NCBI RefSeq assembly: GCF_001908375.1
Contig: NZ_CP017243.1
Location: 248,001-312,000 of the forward strand
DNA from: Rhizobium etli 8C-3
GTDB taxonomy: Bacteria; Pseudomonadota; Alphaproteobacteria; Rhizobiales; Rhizobiaceae
Length of the DNA: 64,000 bases
Reading direction: 5' to 3'
A program made the position numbers and the translations under genes. This document shows, piece after piece, positions 8,649 through 18,735 of the stretch. Numbering within the stretch: the first letter of the stretch is position 1; each line of letters opens with the position of its first letter. The notes below the pieces were generated by a model. It saw only the letters and a program-made list of their open reading frames with translations. It was not told where the DNA came from and made no database searches.

Positions 8649-11117
8649 ATGTACCCAAGACGGAACCAGCCGCGCGATGACGATTCTCGCGAAGTAAGTG
8701 GGTGGATCGAAGGCGTGACCGGAGCTTTCGATACGGACGCCTGGATCGACGACTACTATTCAGAGAGCCGAGACCTGGAACAGGATCCGAGCGACTTGCG
8801 CCTCGGTTCGCACGACAGTGACGCCGGCGACCGTGTGCCGCGTCGCAGATCCGTGGGCGGTTCGATGCGAGTGACGCCGCAGTCGCTGGCGCCGGAGAGG
8901 GGTTCGGGGCAGCAAGACGTCGATGCCGCAACGGAGACTCACGTGGTCTCAACTAAGGTTCGAAAGCGTGGTCGCCCCGCCGACCGAGACATGCATCCTG
9001 ATGACGAGACCCGTATCAACCAGTTCGCGGAAGCAGTCCGAAACTACGAAATTCTACCCGACGGTAGCGTCGGCCGAGGGGACGGAAGGGTTCCCGAGGC
9101 TACCGTCGAGAACAATTTATGGGTTCTTAGGGGGTTCGCTCGTTGGCTCCGAGCAGAGAACAGAGATTCGATGGCTTCTCGGCTTTTAAACGATCCAGAT
9201 TCACTAGCCGTTGATATCGCGGATTATTTGGCAAGCGGTGGGGATGGTCGGAACCGTCTTAAGTCAGCACTGTCTCATTTCAGGAGGCTCGGACCTGAGG
9301 GGCAAGAACTCCAAGCCGTTGGACCTGGGCCGCGCCTGATGGGACGCCAGATACATGATCCTTATCCCGACGACGCCCGCGTCATTGATAGCTTGGCCAA
9401 GGAAGAGCTGAGTAAGTTCGGACCGGTCTCGACTTCCCGGAATAATACCAGTCACCAACGAAAGTTTAGCGCTTGGCTCAAAAGGGAGGGCAGGGAGAGC
9501 ATAGTCAGCCGGCTCACCGGCAGTGATGAGCAGCAACAGTCGTTGAAGGAGGATTTTAGGGCCTTTACCAAGGAGGAAGGAAAAAAAGTGGTCGTGAGTT
9601 TCGATCGGCTGCGGCAGTATCTAGGCGCCGAGTCGCAGTTGAAACAGCATCATCCTTATCCCGACGACGCCCGCATCATTGATGACCTAGCCAAGGAAGC
9701 GCTGAGCAAGCTCGGATCGAACTCGACTTCCAAGAGGAATGTTGTCTGGAATATGGCCAGCAATCAACGAAAGTTTAGCGATTGGCTCCAAAGGGAGGGC
9801 AGGGAGAGCATAGTCAGCCGACTCACCGGTACTGATCAGCAGCGACAGTCGTTGAAAAAAGATTACCAAGACTTCACCGAAGACATGGGAAAAAAACTCA
9901 ATATGTCTTTCAATCGGCTTCGGCAGTACCAGCAAGTCGTTGAGGCGAACGCAGCGTCGGGGTTGTCCCCTGAGCAGGCAAGTGGCCGGGAACCGGCCGG
10001 TCTGGACGGCCGTTCGGATTCACGTGCCGAGTTCAGATCAACTTCGCCGCTGCAGCAGGTTGATCCATCGATCGAAGGCCGCAGCGGATTGTCGCTCGAC
10101 CATACCGAATGGCTGGGCGACCAGCATATCCAGACGGATTATGAGCTGCTAATGCAGGACTTGCAGCGAAACGATCCGGATCTCGCCGCCAGGACGCGGC
10201 TTATCGATCCCCTGATAGCCCATTATCATCTGCGCCTGGGCGATGAGAGCACCGCGCTGAGCGCTTTCCAGCGCATCGTTAATGATCAGGATGGAAGAGA
10301 TACAGCCGACTTCCTGTTCCTTCCAGTGAGCGATGCCAGTGCTTCGGATCCTGATCACCGGGGCACCCATTGGTCGCTGCTACTCGTTGACCGTCGCAAC
10401 CGCGAGGAGCCGGCTGCCTATCACTATGACTCCTTCCGGGGCCAGAACGACGAGTTTGCAGCAATGCTCGCACAAAGGTTGGGTACCCGTCTGGAGCCCG
10501 TCCGCATGACCCAACAGCGCAACGGCTATGATTGCGGAGTCTTCGTGGTTGACGGCACGCGGGCGCTCGTTAGACGTCTGGCGCGAAGAGACCGGCCAGC
10601 CGTGCTGCACCTCGACAACCTCGTCGCCGATCGGGAGCAACTCCAACGACGTCTGAGCACCGCGCCCAACAGTGCTCGAGCGAGGGCTGCGGCGGCTGAA
10701 CCGGAGTCCTCCACACAGATCGCCGATCCCGCAGAGTTTTGGCATGGAGTGGCTCAACCCGGCCAGCTTCCCGATAGCTGGAATACAGCGCCCTTCCGGC
10801 AGGATTTGCCGTCAGCCGCCTATTCACCGGTGCAAAGCGTCAATCCGCCAGACGCACCATGGGAGCAAAGCTTGGGGGCATCGATCTTCGGCACCCCACA
10901 GTACACGCTGCCTGTGGACGACTTGGGAGGATTTGTCCCTCCGAGCTGGCAACACGGCAATCAACCGGTACCAGATGACCTTCTGCCTGCAATGTACTTG
11001 TTTGACTTGCTGCCGAGCGCGGACAAACCCACCAACTTCAGTATCCATGGTGTGCCCTACACGGCCACTCTGGGGCCATCAGGCATGCAGAGCGACATTT
11101 ACCTTTTCCTGCAATAG
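8649..11117 (+). CDS. Type III effector with internal repeats and C48/ULP1-like domain, copy B
   Basis: 822 residues, the shortest copy. Start chosen at ATG 8649 (MYPRRNQPRDDD), the start shared by all four copies with GGAGG upstream, not the in-frame ATG at 8625. It lacks the ~70-residue N-terminal insert of copy A (LAPE joins directly to RGSGQQDV) and has one divergent plus two full repeats (from 9354 and 9648). The C48 domain keeps THWSLLLVDRR, YHYDSF and YDCGVFVV, with NGYDCG where the other copies have NDYDCG. Its tail has the VPDDLLPAMYLFDLLPSADK version shared with copy D. Expected to be type III secreted and to act on SUMO- or NEDD8-type conjugates in the host; both are inferred. Confidence 0.75.
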   Translation: MYPRRNQPRDDDSREVSGWIEGVTGAFDTDAWIDDYYSESRDLEQDPSDLRLGSHDSDAGDRVPRRRSVGGSMRVTPQSLAPERGSGQQDVDAATETHVVSTKVRKRGRPADRDMHPDDETRINQFAEAVRNYEILPDGSVGRGDGRVPEATVENNLWVLRGFARWLRAENRDSMASRLLNDPDSLAVDIADYLASGGDGRNRLKSALSHFRRLGPEGQELQAVGPGPRLMGRQIHDPYPDDARVIDSLAKEELSKFGPVSTSRNNTSHQRKFSAWLKREGRESIVSRLTGSDEQQQSLKEDFRAFTKEEGKKVVVSFDRLRQYLGAESQLKQHHPYPDDARIIDDLAKEALSKLGSNSTSKRNVVWNMASNQRKFSDWLQREGRESIVSRLTGTDQQRQSLKKDYQDFTEDMGKKLNMSFNRLRQYQQVVEANAASGLSPEQASGREPAGLDGRSDSRAEFRSTSPLQQVDPSIEGRSGLSLDHTEWLGDQHIQTDYELLMQDLQRNDPDLAARTRLIDPLIAHYHLRLGDESTALSAFQRIVNDQDGRDTADFLFLPVSDASASDPDHRGTHWSLLLVDRRNREEPAAYHYDSFRGQNDEFAAMLAQRLGTRLEPVRMTQQRNGYDCGVFVVDGTRALVRRLARRDRPAVLHLDNLVADREQLQRRLSTAPNSARARAAAAEPESSTQIADPAEFWHGVAQPGQLPDSWNTAPFRQDLPSAAYSPVQSVNPPDAPWEQSLGASIFGTPQYTLPVDDLGGFVPPSWQHGNQPVPDDLLPAMYLFDLLPSADKPTNFSIHGVPYTATLGPSGMQSDIYLFLQ
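9354..9929 (+). repeat. Tandem in-frame repeats in effector copy B (2 full units)
   Basis: Units start at 9354 and 9648 (HDPYPDDA, HHPYPDDA). The second is nearly the same as unit 4 of copy C in its first third (IIDDLAKEALSKLGSNSTS), showing exchange between copies. Confidence 0.85.
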
Positions 11118-11717
11118 GGTGGAGATGGATCGAGCAATAGATGCCAGTCGTTCTTGAAAAGCACCAAACCGTTGAGAGAGAATCCGTTTTTACGCGGCCA
11201 CGTGCAGCGCGCCAACCCAGATGAGACGATCCCCAGTGCCGGGGGCGACATCGAATGTGCACGTCGCCAGTCTTCCTTCAAAACGTGACGTTTGGCCAGC
11301 ATCCCAAGAGGCGACGGCTGTCGCATCTGAGGTGTAGACAGATACGGATGCGGGAAGAGCCTCGGGTGCGAAGGATGCTGGCGCGGTCGCTGAAGTGCTT
11401 AGTGCCGTCTATGACGGCCTACCCTTTGCGGGTTCTACTATGGCTTCAGGCCAGGACGAAACCCGCCCATGGCGCCGGATGCATTTCATACAGCGATCAT
11501 GAGCCAACGTGTGAGTTGGGTGCTCGATGCCGACCCGTATCCTGCAACTAATGCCTGCGGGCGGGTGCCGCGGTGGACCGACTTGTTCATCACGCAACGA
11601 TCATTCGAAATGAACGTTGAAAGCTATCGACGACGTTCCACCCATGGGGGTCAAACGCCGGCGCGGCAGGCCAGCCTCATTCGCGACAATCAAAGGCACC
11701 GCCAGTTTGTCGCGCGC

Positions 11718-13482
11718 ATTGCCTCGCCTGAACTGCTCCCTGAGAATGGGTTATTGCCTCATCTAAATTGCTCCCGCCGAATCAACCTCGGGAGCTGTGA
11801 TGAGGAAGGTCAGCATGGCGACACGTGCGGAATTGGTGGCAGCGATCAGTTGTCGCTATGTGTTAGGCGGGCGGGCCGAGAAGGCGAGGATGTTAGACGA
11901 GTTCGTGGCGCTCACGGGCTTTCATCGCAAGCATGCGATGCGACTGCTGCGAGGAGAACGCAAACCGGCGAAGGGTGGTCCTCGGCCAGGGCGCCGGGTT
12001 TACGGCGACGACGTGCGGGCAGCGCTCGTCGTTGTTTGGGAGGCGTCGGATCGAATTTGCGGCAAGCGACTACACCCCCTGTTGCCAACACTAATCGAAG
12101 CGATGGAACGTCATGGACACGGCGATATGAATAGCGAGACGCGCCGGCGACTCTTGACGATGAGCCCAGCGACGATTGATCGGGTCCTCAAGGAGATTAA
12201 AGCGAGCGCCACGGGTCCGCGGCGCCGGAAAGGATCAACAGCGATTCGGCGTAGTGTTCCCGTTCGAACCTTCTCGGATTGGGATGACCCCGCACTTGGC
12301 TTTGTCGAAGCTGACCTCGTTTCTCATTCCGGCCCGTACCCGAGGGGTGCCTTCTCGCAAACGCTGGTGTTGACAGATATAGCCACGGGCTGGACGGAAT
12401 GCGCGCCGCTGCTGGTTCGCGAGCAAACGGTACTGATCACTGCGTTGGCCGAACTGCGCAAGTTGCTGCCGTTCCCGCTGCTGGGCTTCGACACCGATAA
12501 CGACAGTGTGTTCATGAACGAGAGTGTTCATGAGTATTGCTTGCGCGATAATATCGAACTTACCCGTTGCCGCCCTTACCGAAAGAATGATCAGGCATTT
12601 GTCGAGCAGAAGAATGGCGCAATCGTGCGCAAGATCGTTGGATACCGACGCTTCGAGGGGCTGCGAGCCACTCGGGAGCTGGCCAAGCTTTATTCGTCAA
12701 TGCGGTTGTTCGTGAATTTCTTTCAGCCATCAGTCAAGCTGGAAGAAAAGCACCGTGACGGAGCCAAGGTGATCAAGCGCTATCATCGTCCTGCCACACT
12801 CTTCCAGCGGCTGTTTGACGACCCACGCACGCCGGAGGATACATGCCTTTGGCTCAAGGCGATGTACCTGACGCTCGAAGACTTTCTTTCTGGCTTACGG
12901 ATTGCTTGGCGTGGTGGTGAAGTGAAACCGACTGCCCGCTCCAAGCCAGCGGCCAAGCGAGAGCGGCGGAGGCCCGATCCTCTACTCGCCGTCACTGCCG
13001 AACTCGAGGAATGGTTCGAGGCGGAGCCTTGGCGAACTTCGCGAGAGTTGCTTGAACGCTTGCAGGTCAAATGCCCCGGCGTGTATCCCGACGGCCTCAT
13101 TCGGACCGTGCAGCGCCGAATGAAAATCTGGCGCAGTACACAGGCCAATGCGCTGGTGTTCGGGCCATTCGCCGATGCCGCGCGGCAGACGGAAAGTATA
13201 GAGGTCGGGCAGTGAGATCATTACCGAACAATACAGGATCGTCATCCGCGCTCTTACCGCCAGGTTGGCCTTCGACAACCGACCCCACCGGAAAACATGA
13301 TGACCGCCCGCGAAGCCGCCCGCTCGCTACAGCGCTATTGAGAGGCGCGCTCGCGAGCGGCTTCGCTACCTCCGTCACCTGCACCAGGTGCGGGGATACG
13401 ATCGGAACAACCCGTGAGGCATTCGAAAACATCGAGTGAGGCAACGACATTATTCTCCGGGAACACTCTTGGGTGAGGCAAT
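11718..13482 (+). mobile_element. Insertion sequence with integrase-type (rve) transposase
   Basis: Ends are imperfect inverted repeats: ATTGCCTCGCCTGAACTGCT at 11718 and, read inward from 13482, ATTGCCTCACCCAAGAGTGT. Each end holds a second copy of the ATTGCCTC(A/G) motif ~35-45 bases further in (11753 and 13445). It sits in the 3' flank of duplication unit 2. No clear target duplication is visible. Confidence 0.7.
11800..13215 (+). CDS. DDE integrase-core transposase
   Basis: 471 residues. ATG 11800 follows GGGAGCTGTG. The N-terminus looks helix-turn-helix-like (DEFVALTGFHRKHAMRLLRG). The rve core starts near FVEADLVSHSG (first Asp), with FDTDNDSVFMNE (second Asp) and FVEQKNGAIVRK (Glu), i.e. 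a D-D-E triad. The C-terminal part is basic, with ELEEWFEAEPWRTSRELLERL. It catalyses transposition of the element that contains it. Family placement (ISNCY or a relative) is uncertain. The gene appears intact. Confidence 0.8.
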   Translation: MRKVSMATRAELVAAISCRYVLGGRAEKARMLDEFVALTGFHRKHAMRLLRGERKPAKGGPRPGRRVYGDDVRAALVVVWEASDRICGKRLHPLLPTLIEAMERHGHGDMNSETRRRLLTMSPATIDRVLKEIKASATGPRRRKGSTAIRRSVPVRTFSDWDDPALGFVEADLVSHSGPYPRGAFSQTLVLTDIATGWTECAPLLVREQTVLITALAELRKLLPFPLLGFDTDNDSVFMNESVHEYCLRDNIELTRCRPYRKNDQAFVEQKNGAIVRKIVGYRRFEGLRATRELAKLYSSMRLFVNFFQPSVKLEEKHRDGAKVIKRYHRPATLFQRLFDDPRTPEDTCLWLKAMYLTLEDFLSGLRIAWRGGEVKPTARSKPAAKRERRRPDPLLAVTAELEEWFEAEPWRTSRELLERLQVKCPGVYPDGLIRTVQRRMKIWRSTQANALVFGPFADAARQTESIEVGQ

Positions 13483-13910
13483 ACGGCGTCTCATCCTGAT
13501 CGCCGCCCCATAGGTCGCATAACTATCAGGCGTGCAACGGGTTCTGTCAGCAGCTACACCGCAATGGTTCCGTTGCCTGAGGCGGCGAAATCAGAAAGGC
13601 CGGCGGAAAGATTGGTTGGAATCGGAAATTCTGACGGCACCCTTCGCGCTGCATGTTCCACACATCACCCGAAACTGCTTAAATGAAGGCCAATTTTAGC
13701 GGGCTCCGCATGGCAAGCGGCAAGCTGGCGAGCCTCTCAAGCCATGTGCCGGCCTGATGGTCGAGTGCAGACGATTGTCGGCAAGCCGTCGCCATATGGT
13801 GTTCGGCCATGCCTTGAGGGCATGATTGGATCTGGCTTTAGCATGCTGGGCGGCGGTCGGCAGGCATTAGGATCGAGGTTCCAAATTTGAATTTCGGAGG
13901 AACGGCATCG

Positions 13911-16900
13911 ATGTACCCAAGACGGAACCCGCCGCGCGATGACGATTCTCGCGAAGTAAGTGGGTGGATCGAAGGCGTGACCGGAGCTTTCGAGACGGAC
14001 GCCTGGATCGACGACTACTATTCAGAGAGCCGAGACCTGGAACAGGATCCGACCGACTTGCGCCTCGGTTCGCACGATAGTGACGCCGGCGACCGTGTGC
14101 CGCGTCGCAGTTCCGTGGGCGGTTCGATGCGAGTGACGCCGCAGTCGCTGGCGCCGGAGAGGGGTTCGGGGCAGCAAGACGTCGATGCCGCAACGGAGAC
14201 TCACGTGGCCTCAACCAAGGTTCGCAAGCGTGGTCGCCCCGCCGACCGAGACATGCATCCTGATGACGAGACCCGTATCAACCAGTTCGCGGAAGCAGTC
14301 CGAAACTACGAAATTCTACCCGACGGTAGCGTCGGCCGAGGGGACGGAAGGGTTCCCGAGGCTACCGTCGAGAACAATTTAGGGATTCTTAGGAGGTTCG
14401 CTCGTTGGCTCCGAGCAGAAAACAGAGATTCGATGGCTTCTCGGCTTTTAAACGATCCAGATTCGCTAGCCGGTGATATCGCGGATTACTGGGCAAACGG
14501 TGGGGACGATCGTAAGCGTCTTAACTCAGCACTGTCTCATTTCAGGAGGCTCTCGCCTGAGGGGCAAGAACTCCAAGCCGTTGGACCTGGGCCGCGCCTG
14601 ATGGGCCGCCGAATTCATGATCCTTATCCCGACGACGCCCTCATTATTGAGGCCTTGGCCAACGAAGAGCGGAGTAAGCTCCGACCGGTCTCGACTTCCC
14701 GGAAAAATGCCAGTAACCAACGAAAATTTAGCGCTTGGCTCAAAAGGGAGGGCAGGGAGAGCATAGTCAGCCGACTCACGGGTACTGATGAGCAGCAACG
14801 GTCGTTGCAGGAGGATTTTAGGAAATTTACCGAGGCCGAGGGAAAAGTGGTCGTGAGTTTCGATCGGCTGCGGCAGTATCTAGGCGCCGAGTCCCAGTTG
14901 AAACAGCATAATCCTTATCCCGACGACGCCCTCATGATTGATGGCTGCGCCAACGAAGAGCTGAGCAAGCTCGGATCGGACTCGACTTCCAAGAGGAATG
15001 TTGTCCGGATTACGGCCATAAATCAACGGAGGTTTAGCAATTGGCTCCAAAAGAATGGTAGGGGGAGCATAGCCAGTCGCCTGACTGGCAGTGATCAGCA
15101 GCAAGGGTCGTTGAAGGACGATTTTAGGGGCTTTACCAAGGCTGAAGGAAGAATAAACGTGGGTTTTGATCGGCTGCGGCAGTATCTAGGCGCCGAGTCC
15201 CAGTTGAAGCAGCATGATCCTTATCCCGACGACGCCCTCATTATTGAGGCCTTGGCCAACGAAGAGCAGAGTAAGCTCGGACCGGTCTCGACTTCCCGGA
15301 AAAATGCCAGTAACCAACGAAAATTTAGCGATTGGCTCAAAAGGGAGGGCAGGGGGAGCATAGTCAGCCGACTCACCGGTACTGATGAGCAGCAACGGTC
15401 GTTGCAGGAGGATTTTAGGGCCTTTACCAAGGAGGAAGGAAAAAAAGTGGTCGTGAGTTTCAATCGGCTGCGGCAGTATCTAGGCGCCGAGTCGCAGTTG
15501 AAACAGCATGATCCTTATCCCGACGACGCCCGCATCATTGATGACCTAGCCAAGGAAGCGCTGAGCAAGCTCGGATCGAACTCGACTTCGCAGAGGAAAG
15601 TCGTCTTGAATCTGGCCAGCAATCAACGGAGGTTTAGTGATTGGCTCCGAAAGAAGGGTCGGGGGAGCATAGGCAGTCGCTTGACTGGCAGTGATCAGCA
15701 GCAACAGTCGTTAAAGGACGATTACAGTAACTTTACCAACGCTGAAGGAAAAAGAATAAGCGTGAGTTTCGATCGGCTGCGGCAGTATCTAGGCGCTGAG
15801 TCGCAGTTGAAACAGCATGATCCCCATCCCGACGACGCCCTCATGATTGATAGCTTCGCCAACGAAGAGCTGAGTAAGCTCCGACCGGACTCGACTTCGC
15901 AGAGGAGAGTCGTCTGGAGACTGGCCAGCAATCAACGAAAGTTTAGTGATTGGCTGCAAACCAGGGGTAGGGAGAGCATAGCGAGCCGGCTCAACGGCAG
16001 TGATCAGCAGCAATGGTCGTTGAAAAAAGATTACCAAGACTTCACCGAAGACATGGGAAAACACACTATCTCTTTCAAGCGGCTTCGGCAGTACCAGCAA
16101 GTCGTTGAGGCGAACGCAGCGTCGGGGTTGTCCCCTGAGCAGGCAAGTGGCCGGGAACCGGCCGGTCTGGACGGCCGTTCGGATCCACGTGCCGAGTTCA
16201 GATCAACTTCGCCGCTGCAGCAGGTTGATCCATCGATCGAAGGCCGCAGCGGATTGTCGCTCGACCATACCGAATGGTTGGGCGACCAGCATATCCAGAC
16301 GGATTATGAGCTGCTAATGCAGGACTTGCAGCGAAACGATCCGGATCTCGCCGCCAGGACGCGGCTTATCGATCCCCTGATAGCCCATTATCATCTGCGC
16401 CTGGGCGATGAGAGCACCGCGCTGAGCGCTTTCCAGCGCATCGTTAATGATCAGGATGGAAGAGATACAGCCGACTTCCTGTTCCTTCCAGTGAGCGATG
16501 CCAGTGCTTCGGATCCTGATCACCGCGGCACCCATTGGTCGCTGCTACTCGTTGACCGTCGCAACCGCGAGGGGCCGGCTGCCTATCACTATGACTCCTT
16601 CCGGGGCCAGAACGACGAGTTTGCAGCAATGCTCGCACAAAGATTGGGTACCCGTCTGGAGCCCGTCCGCATGACCCAACAGCGCAACGACTATGATTGC
16701 GGAGTCTTCGTGGTTGACGGCACGCGGGCGCTCGTTAGACGACTGGCGCGAAGAGGCCGGCCAGCCGTGCTGCACCTCGACAACCTCGTCGCCGATCGGG
16801 AGCAACTCCAACGACGTCTGAGCCCCGCGCCCAACAGTGCTCGAGCGGGGGCTGCGGCGGCTGGACCGGAGTCCTCCACACAGATCGCCGATCCCGCAGA

Positions 16901-17285
16901 GTTTTGGCATGGAGTGGCTCAACCCGGCCAGCTTCCCGATAGCTGGAATACAGCGCCCTTCCGGCAGGATTTGCCGTCAGCCGCCTATTCACCGGTGCAA
17001 AGCGTCAATCCGCCAGACGCACCATGGGAGCAAAGCTTGGGGGCATCGATCTTCGGCACCCCACAGTACATGCTGCCTGTGGACGACTTGGGAGGAGCTG
17101 TCCCTCCGAGCTGGCAACACCGCAATCAACCGGCACCGGCTGGCCTTCGGCTTGCGATGTCCTGGCTTGAGTTGCTGCCGAGCGCGGACAACCCCCAGAC
17201 CAGCATCACTATCCATGGTGTGCCCTACACGGCCACTCTGGGGCCATCAGGCAGGGAGAACGACATTTACCTTTTCCAGCAATAG
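13911..17285 (+). CDS. Type III effector with internal repeats and C48/ULP1-like domain, copy C (longest)
   Basis: 1124 residues, start ATG 13911 (MYPRRNPPRDDD) as in the other copies. One divergent repeat (~14270-14610) is followed by five full repeats (14616-16093) and the C48 domain (THWSLLLVDRR, YHYDSF, NDYDCGVFVV). The tail is the APAGLRLAMSWLELLPSADN version shared with copy A. The repeats alternate between a shorter type (STSRKNASNQRKF) and a longer one (STSKRNVVRITAINQRRF), with units 1 and 3 near duplicates (LIIEALANEE), so the array probably grew by duplication of a two-unit block. No frame damage, which argues for selection or very recent expansion. Confidence 0.75.
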   Translation: MYPRRNPPRDDDSREVSGWIEGVTGAFETDAWIDDYYSESRDLEQDPTDLRLGSHDSDAGDRVPRRSSVGGSMRVTPQSLAPERGSGQQDVDAATETHVASTKVRKRGRPADRDMHPDDETRINQFAEAVRNYEILPDGSVGRGDGRVPEATVENNLGILRRFARWLRAENRDSMASRLLNDPDSLAGDIADYWANGGDDRKRLNSALSHFRRLSPEGQELQAVGPGPRLMGRRIHDPYPDDALIIEALANEERSKLRPVSTSRKNASNQRKFSAWLKREGRESIVSRLTGTDEQQRSLQEDFRKFTEAEGKVVVSFDRLRQYLGAESQLKQHNPYPDDALMIDGCANEELSKLGSDSTSKRNVVRITAINQRRFSNWLQKNGRGSIASRLTGSDQQQGSLKDDFRGFTKAEGRINVGFDRLRQYLGAESQLKQHDPYPDDALIIEALANEEQSKLGPVSTSRKNASNQRKFSDWLKREGRGSIVSRLTGTDEQQRSLQEDFRAFTKEEGKKVVVSFNRLRQYLGAESQLKQHDPYPDDARIIDDLAKEALSKLGSNSTSQRKVVLNLASNQRRFSDWLRKKGRGSIGSRLTGSDQQQQSLKDDYSNFTNAEGKRISVSFDRLRQYLGAESQLKQHDPHPDDALMIDSFANEELSKLRPDSTSQRRVVWRLASNQRKFSDWLQTRGRESIASRLNGSDQQQWSLKKDYQDFTEDMGKHTISFKRLRQYQQVVEANAASGLSPEQASGREPAGLDGRSDPRAEFRSTSPLQQVDPSIEGRSGLSLDHTEWLGDQHIQTDYELLMQDLQRNDPDLAARTRLIDPLIAHYHLRLGDESTALSAFQRIVNDQDGRDTADFLFLPVSDASASDPDHRGTHWSLLLVDRRNREGPAAYHYDSFRGQNDEFAAMLAQRLGTRLEPVRMTQQRNDYDCGVFVVDGTRALVRRLARRGRPAVLHLDNLVADREQLQRRLSPAPNSARAGAAAAGPESSTQIADPAEFWHGVAQPGQLPDSWNTAPFRQDLPSAAYSPVQSVNPPDAPWEQSLGASIFGTPQYMLPVDDLGGAVPPSWQHRNQPAPAGLRLAMSWLELLPSADNPQTSITIHGVPYTATLGPSGRENDIYLFQQ
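14616..16093 (+). repeat. Tandem in-frame repeats in effector copy C (5 full units)
   Basis: 1,478 bases, units of ~290-300 bases opening H-(D/N)-P-(Y/H)-P-D-D-A at 14616, 14910, 15213, 15507 and 15816 (approximate for internal units). Unit joints read GAESQLKQ-HDPYPDDA. Confidence 0.85.
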
Positions 17286-17989
17286 GGTGGAGATGGATCG
17301 AGCAATAGATGCCAGTCGTTCTTGAAAAAGCACCAAATCGTTGAGGGAGAATCCGTTTTTACGCGGCCACGTGCAGCGCGCCAACCCAGATGAGACGATC
17401 CCCAGTGCCGGGGGCGACATCGAATGTGCACGTCGCCAGTCTTCCTTCAAAACGTGACGTTTGGCCAGCATCCCAAGAGGCGACGGCTGTCGCATCTGAG
17501 GTGTAGACAGATACGGATGCGGGAAGAGCCTCGGGTGCGAAGGATGCTGGCGCGGTCGCTGAAGTGCTTAGTGCCGTCTATGACGGCCTACCCTTTGCGG
17601 GTTCTACTATGGCTTCAGGCCAGGACGAAACCCGCCCATGGCGCCGGATGCATTTCATACAGCGATCATGAGCCAACGTGTGAGTTGGGTACTCGATGCC
17701 GACCACGTATCCTGCAACTATCAAACTATGCCTGCGGGCGGGTGCCGCGGTGGACCGACTTGTTCATCACGCAACGATCATTCGAAATGAACGTCGAAAG
17801 CTATCGACGACGTTCCACCCATGGGGGTCAAACGCCGGCGCGGCAGGCCAGCCTCATTCGCGACAATCAAAGGCACCGCACGGTTAGTCGCGGAGCGGCA
17901 ATCAGACCCACGATGAAGCTCTTGCCAGCGACAATCAACATGATAACTTCATCCCGACCGCGACATGAGAATCTCATCCAGATTGTCGC

Positions 17990-18260
17990 GCGCGTCTCAT
18001 CCTGATCGCCGCCCCATAGGTCGCATAACTATCAGGCGCGCAACGGGTTCTGTCAGCAGCTACACCGCAATGGTTCCGTTGCCTGAGGCGGCGAAATCAG
18101 AAAGGCCGGCGGAAAGATTGGTTGGAATCGGAAATTCTGACGGCACCCTTCACGCTGCATGTCCAACACATCACTCGAACTGCTTAAATGAAGGCCAATT
18201 TTAGCGGGCTCCGCATGGCAAGCGGCAAGCTGGCGAGCCTCTCAAGCCATGTGCCGGCCT
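17990..18260 (+). repeat. Segmental duplication unit 4, left part (5' flank of effector copy D), cut by IS66
   Basis: Same 5' flank as units 2 and 3, from GTCTCATCCTGATCGCC to GCCATGTGCCGGCCT, where the IS66-type element begins. The rest of the unit resumes at 24370 with GCCGGCCTGATGGTCGAG. Confidence 0.85.
18253..18260 (+). repeat. Left copy of 8-bp target-site duplication of the IS66-type element
   Basis: GCCGGCCT, repeated exactly at 24370-24377. The uninterrupted site is visible in units 1-3 (e.g. near 8495 and 13750) as one copy. IS66-family elements make 8-bp duplications. Confidence 0.8.
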
Positions 18261-18345
18261 TGTAACCGGTGTTCTGCTCCCACATTGCTCGCTGTCGCCT
18301 GATCTGTGATCGACGTTCCATGGACGAGCGACAAGGAGTTTCTCC

Positions 18346-18735
18346 ATGGAGACTACGTTGGAGGTTCTCACGACGCGGCGGGGCCGACGTGAGGTTCATC
18401 GCCAATGGCCTGACGAGGTCAAGGCAAGGATCGTTTCGGAGAGCTTTCGACCGGGCGTGACGGTGAACGAAGTGGCGGAACGCTACGGTCTGAAGGCCAA
18501 CCATCTGTCATCCTGGCGAACACTGGCGCGGCGGGGCAAGTTGGTTTTGCCTGAGCCGGAGGACGTAGTCGAATTCGCGGCCATGGTTGTCGAGACTCCC
18601 GCGCCGGAGCCGCCAGCCGCCAAGCAGACCTCCCGTGCCGAGATCGTCGTCGGTGCGGTCACCATCCGTCTTGAGGAAGGAGCATCTGCCACCCGGATCG
18701 CCGTTATCGCGCGTGTCCTGGCGGCCACGGCATGA
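18346..18735 (+). CDS. tnpA: IS66 family accessory protein TnpA
   Basis: 129 residues, basic N-terminus, helix-turn-helix of the Tnp/OrfA type (VTVNEVAERYGLKANHLSSW), then a hydrophilic linker and IVVGAVTIRLEEGASATRIA, typical of IS66 OrfA. GGAG (CAAGGAGTTTCTCC) precedes ATG 18346. It overlaps tnpB by four bases (ATGA at 18732), implying translational coupling. Required for IS66 transposition in the families studied; its exact role is not settled. Confidence 0.85.
   Translation: METTLEVLTTRRGRREVHRQWPDEVKARIVSESFRPGVTVNEVAERYGLKANHLSSWRTLARRGKLVLPEPEDVVEFAAMVVETPAPEPPAAKQTSRAEIVVGAVTIRLEEGASATRIAVIARVLAATA

Larger units (their letters stand above)
8221..11717 (+). repeat. Segmental duplication unit 2 (effector copy B with its flanks)
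   Basis: Begins GTCTCATCCTGATCGCCGCG, shared with 13490 and 17995. It ends at the integrase-type IS inserted at 11718. Its 3' flank lacks about 100 bases present in units 1 and 3: the sequence jumps from a TTGTCGCG in the proximal part to the GTCGCGCGC further on, consistent with a short-repeat deletion. Confidence 0.85.
13483..17989 (+). repeat. Segmental duplication unit 3 (effector copy C with its flanks)
   Basis: 5' flank from GTCTCATCCTGATCGCCGCC (13489), gene, and full 3' flank to ~17989, followed at once by the 5' flank of unit 4. Units 3 and 4 were therefore in direct tandem before the IS66 insertion. Confidence 0.85.

Noticed and set aside
14616..16093. Regular ~300-base repeats as a CRISPR array
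   Set aside because: The repeats are in-frame protein repeats with no short repeat-spacer pattern and lie inside a long intact gene.
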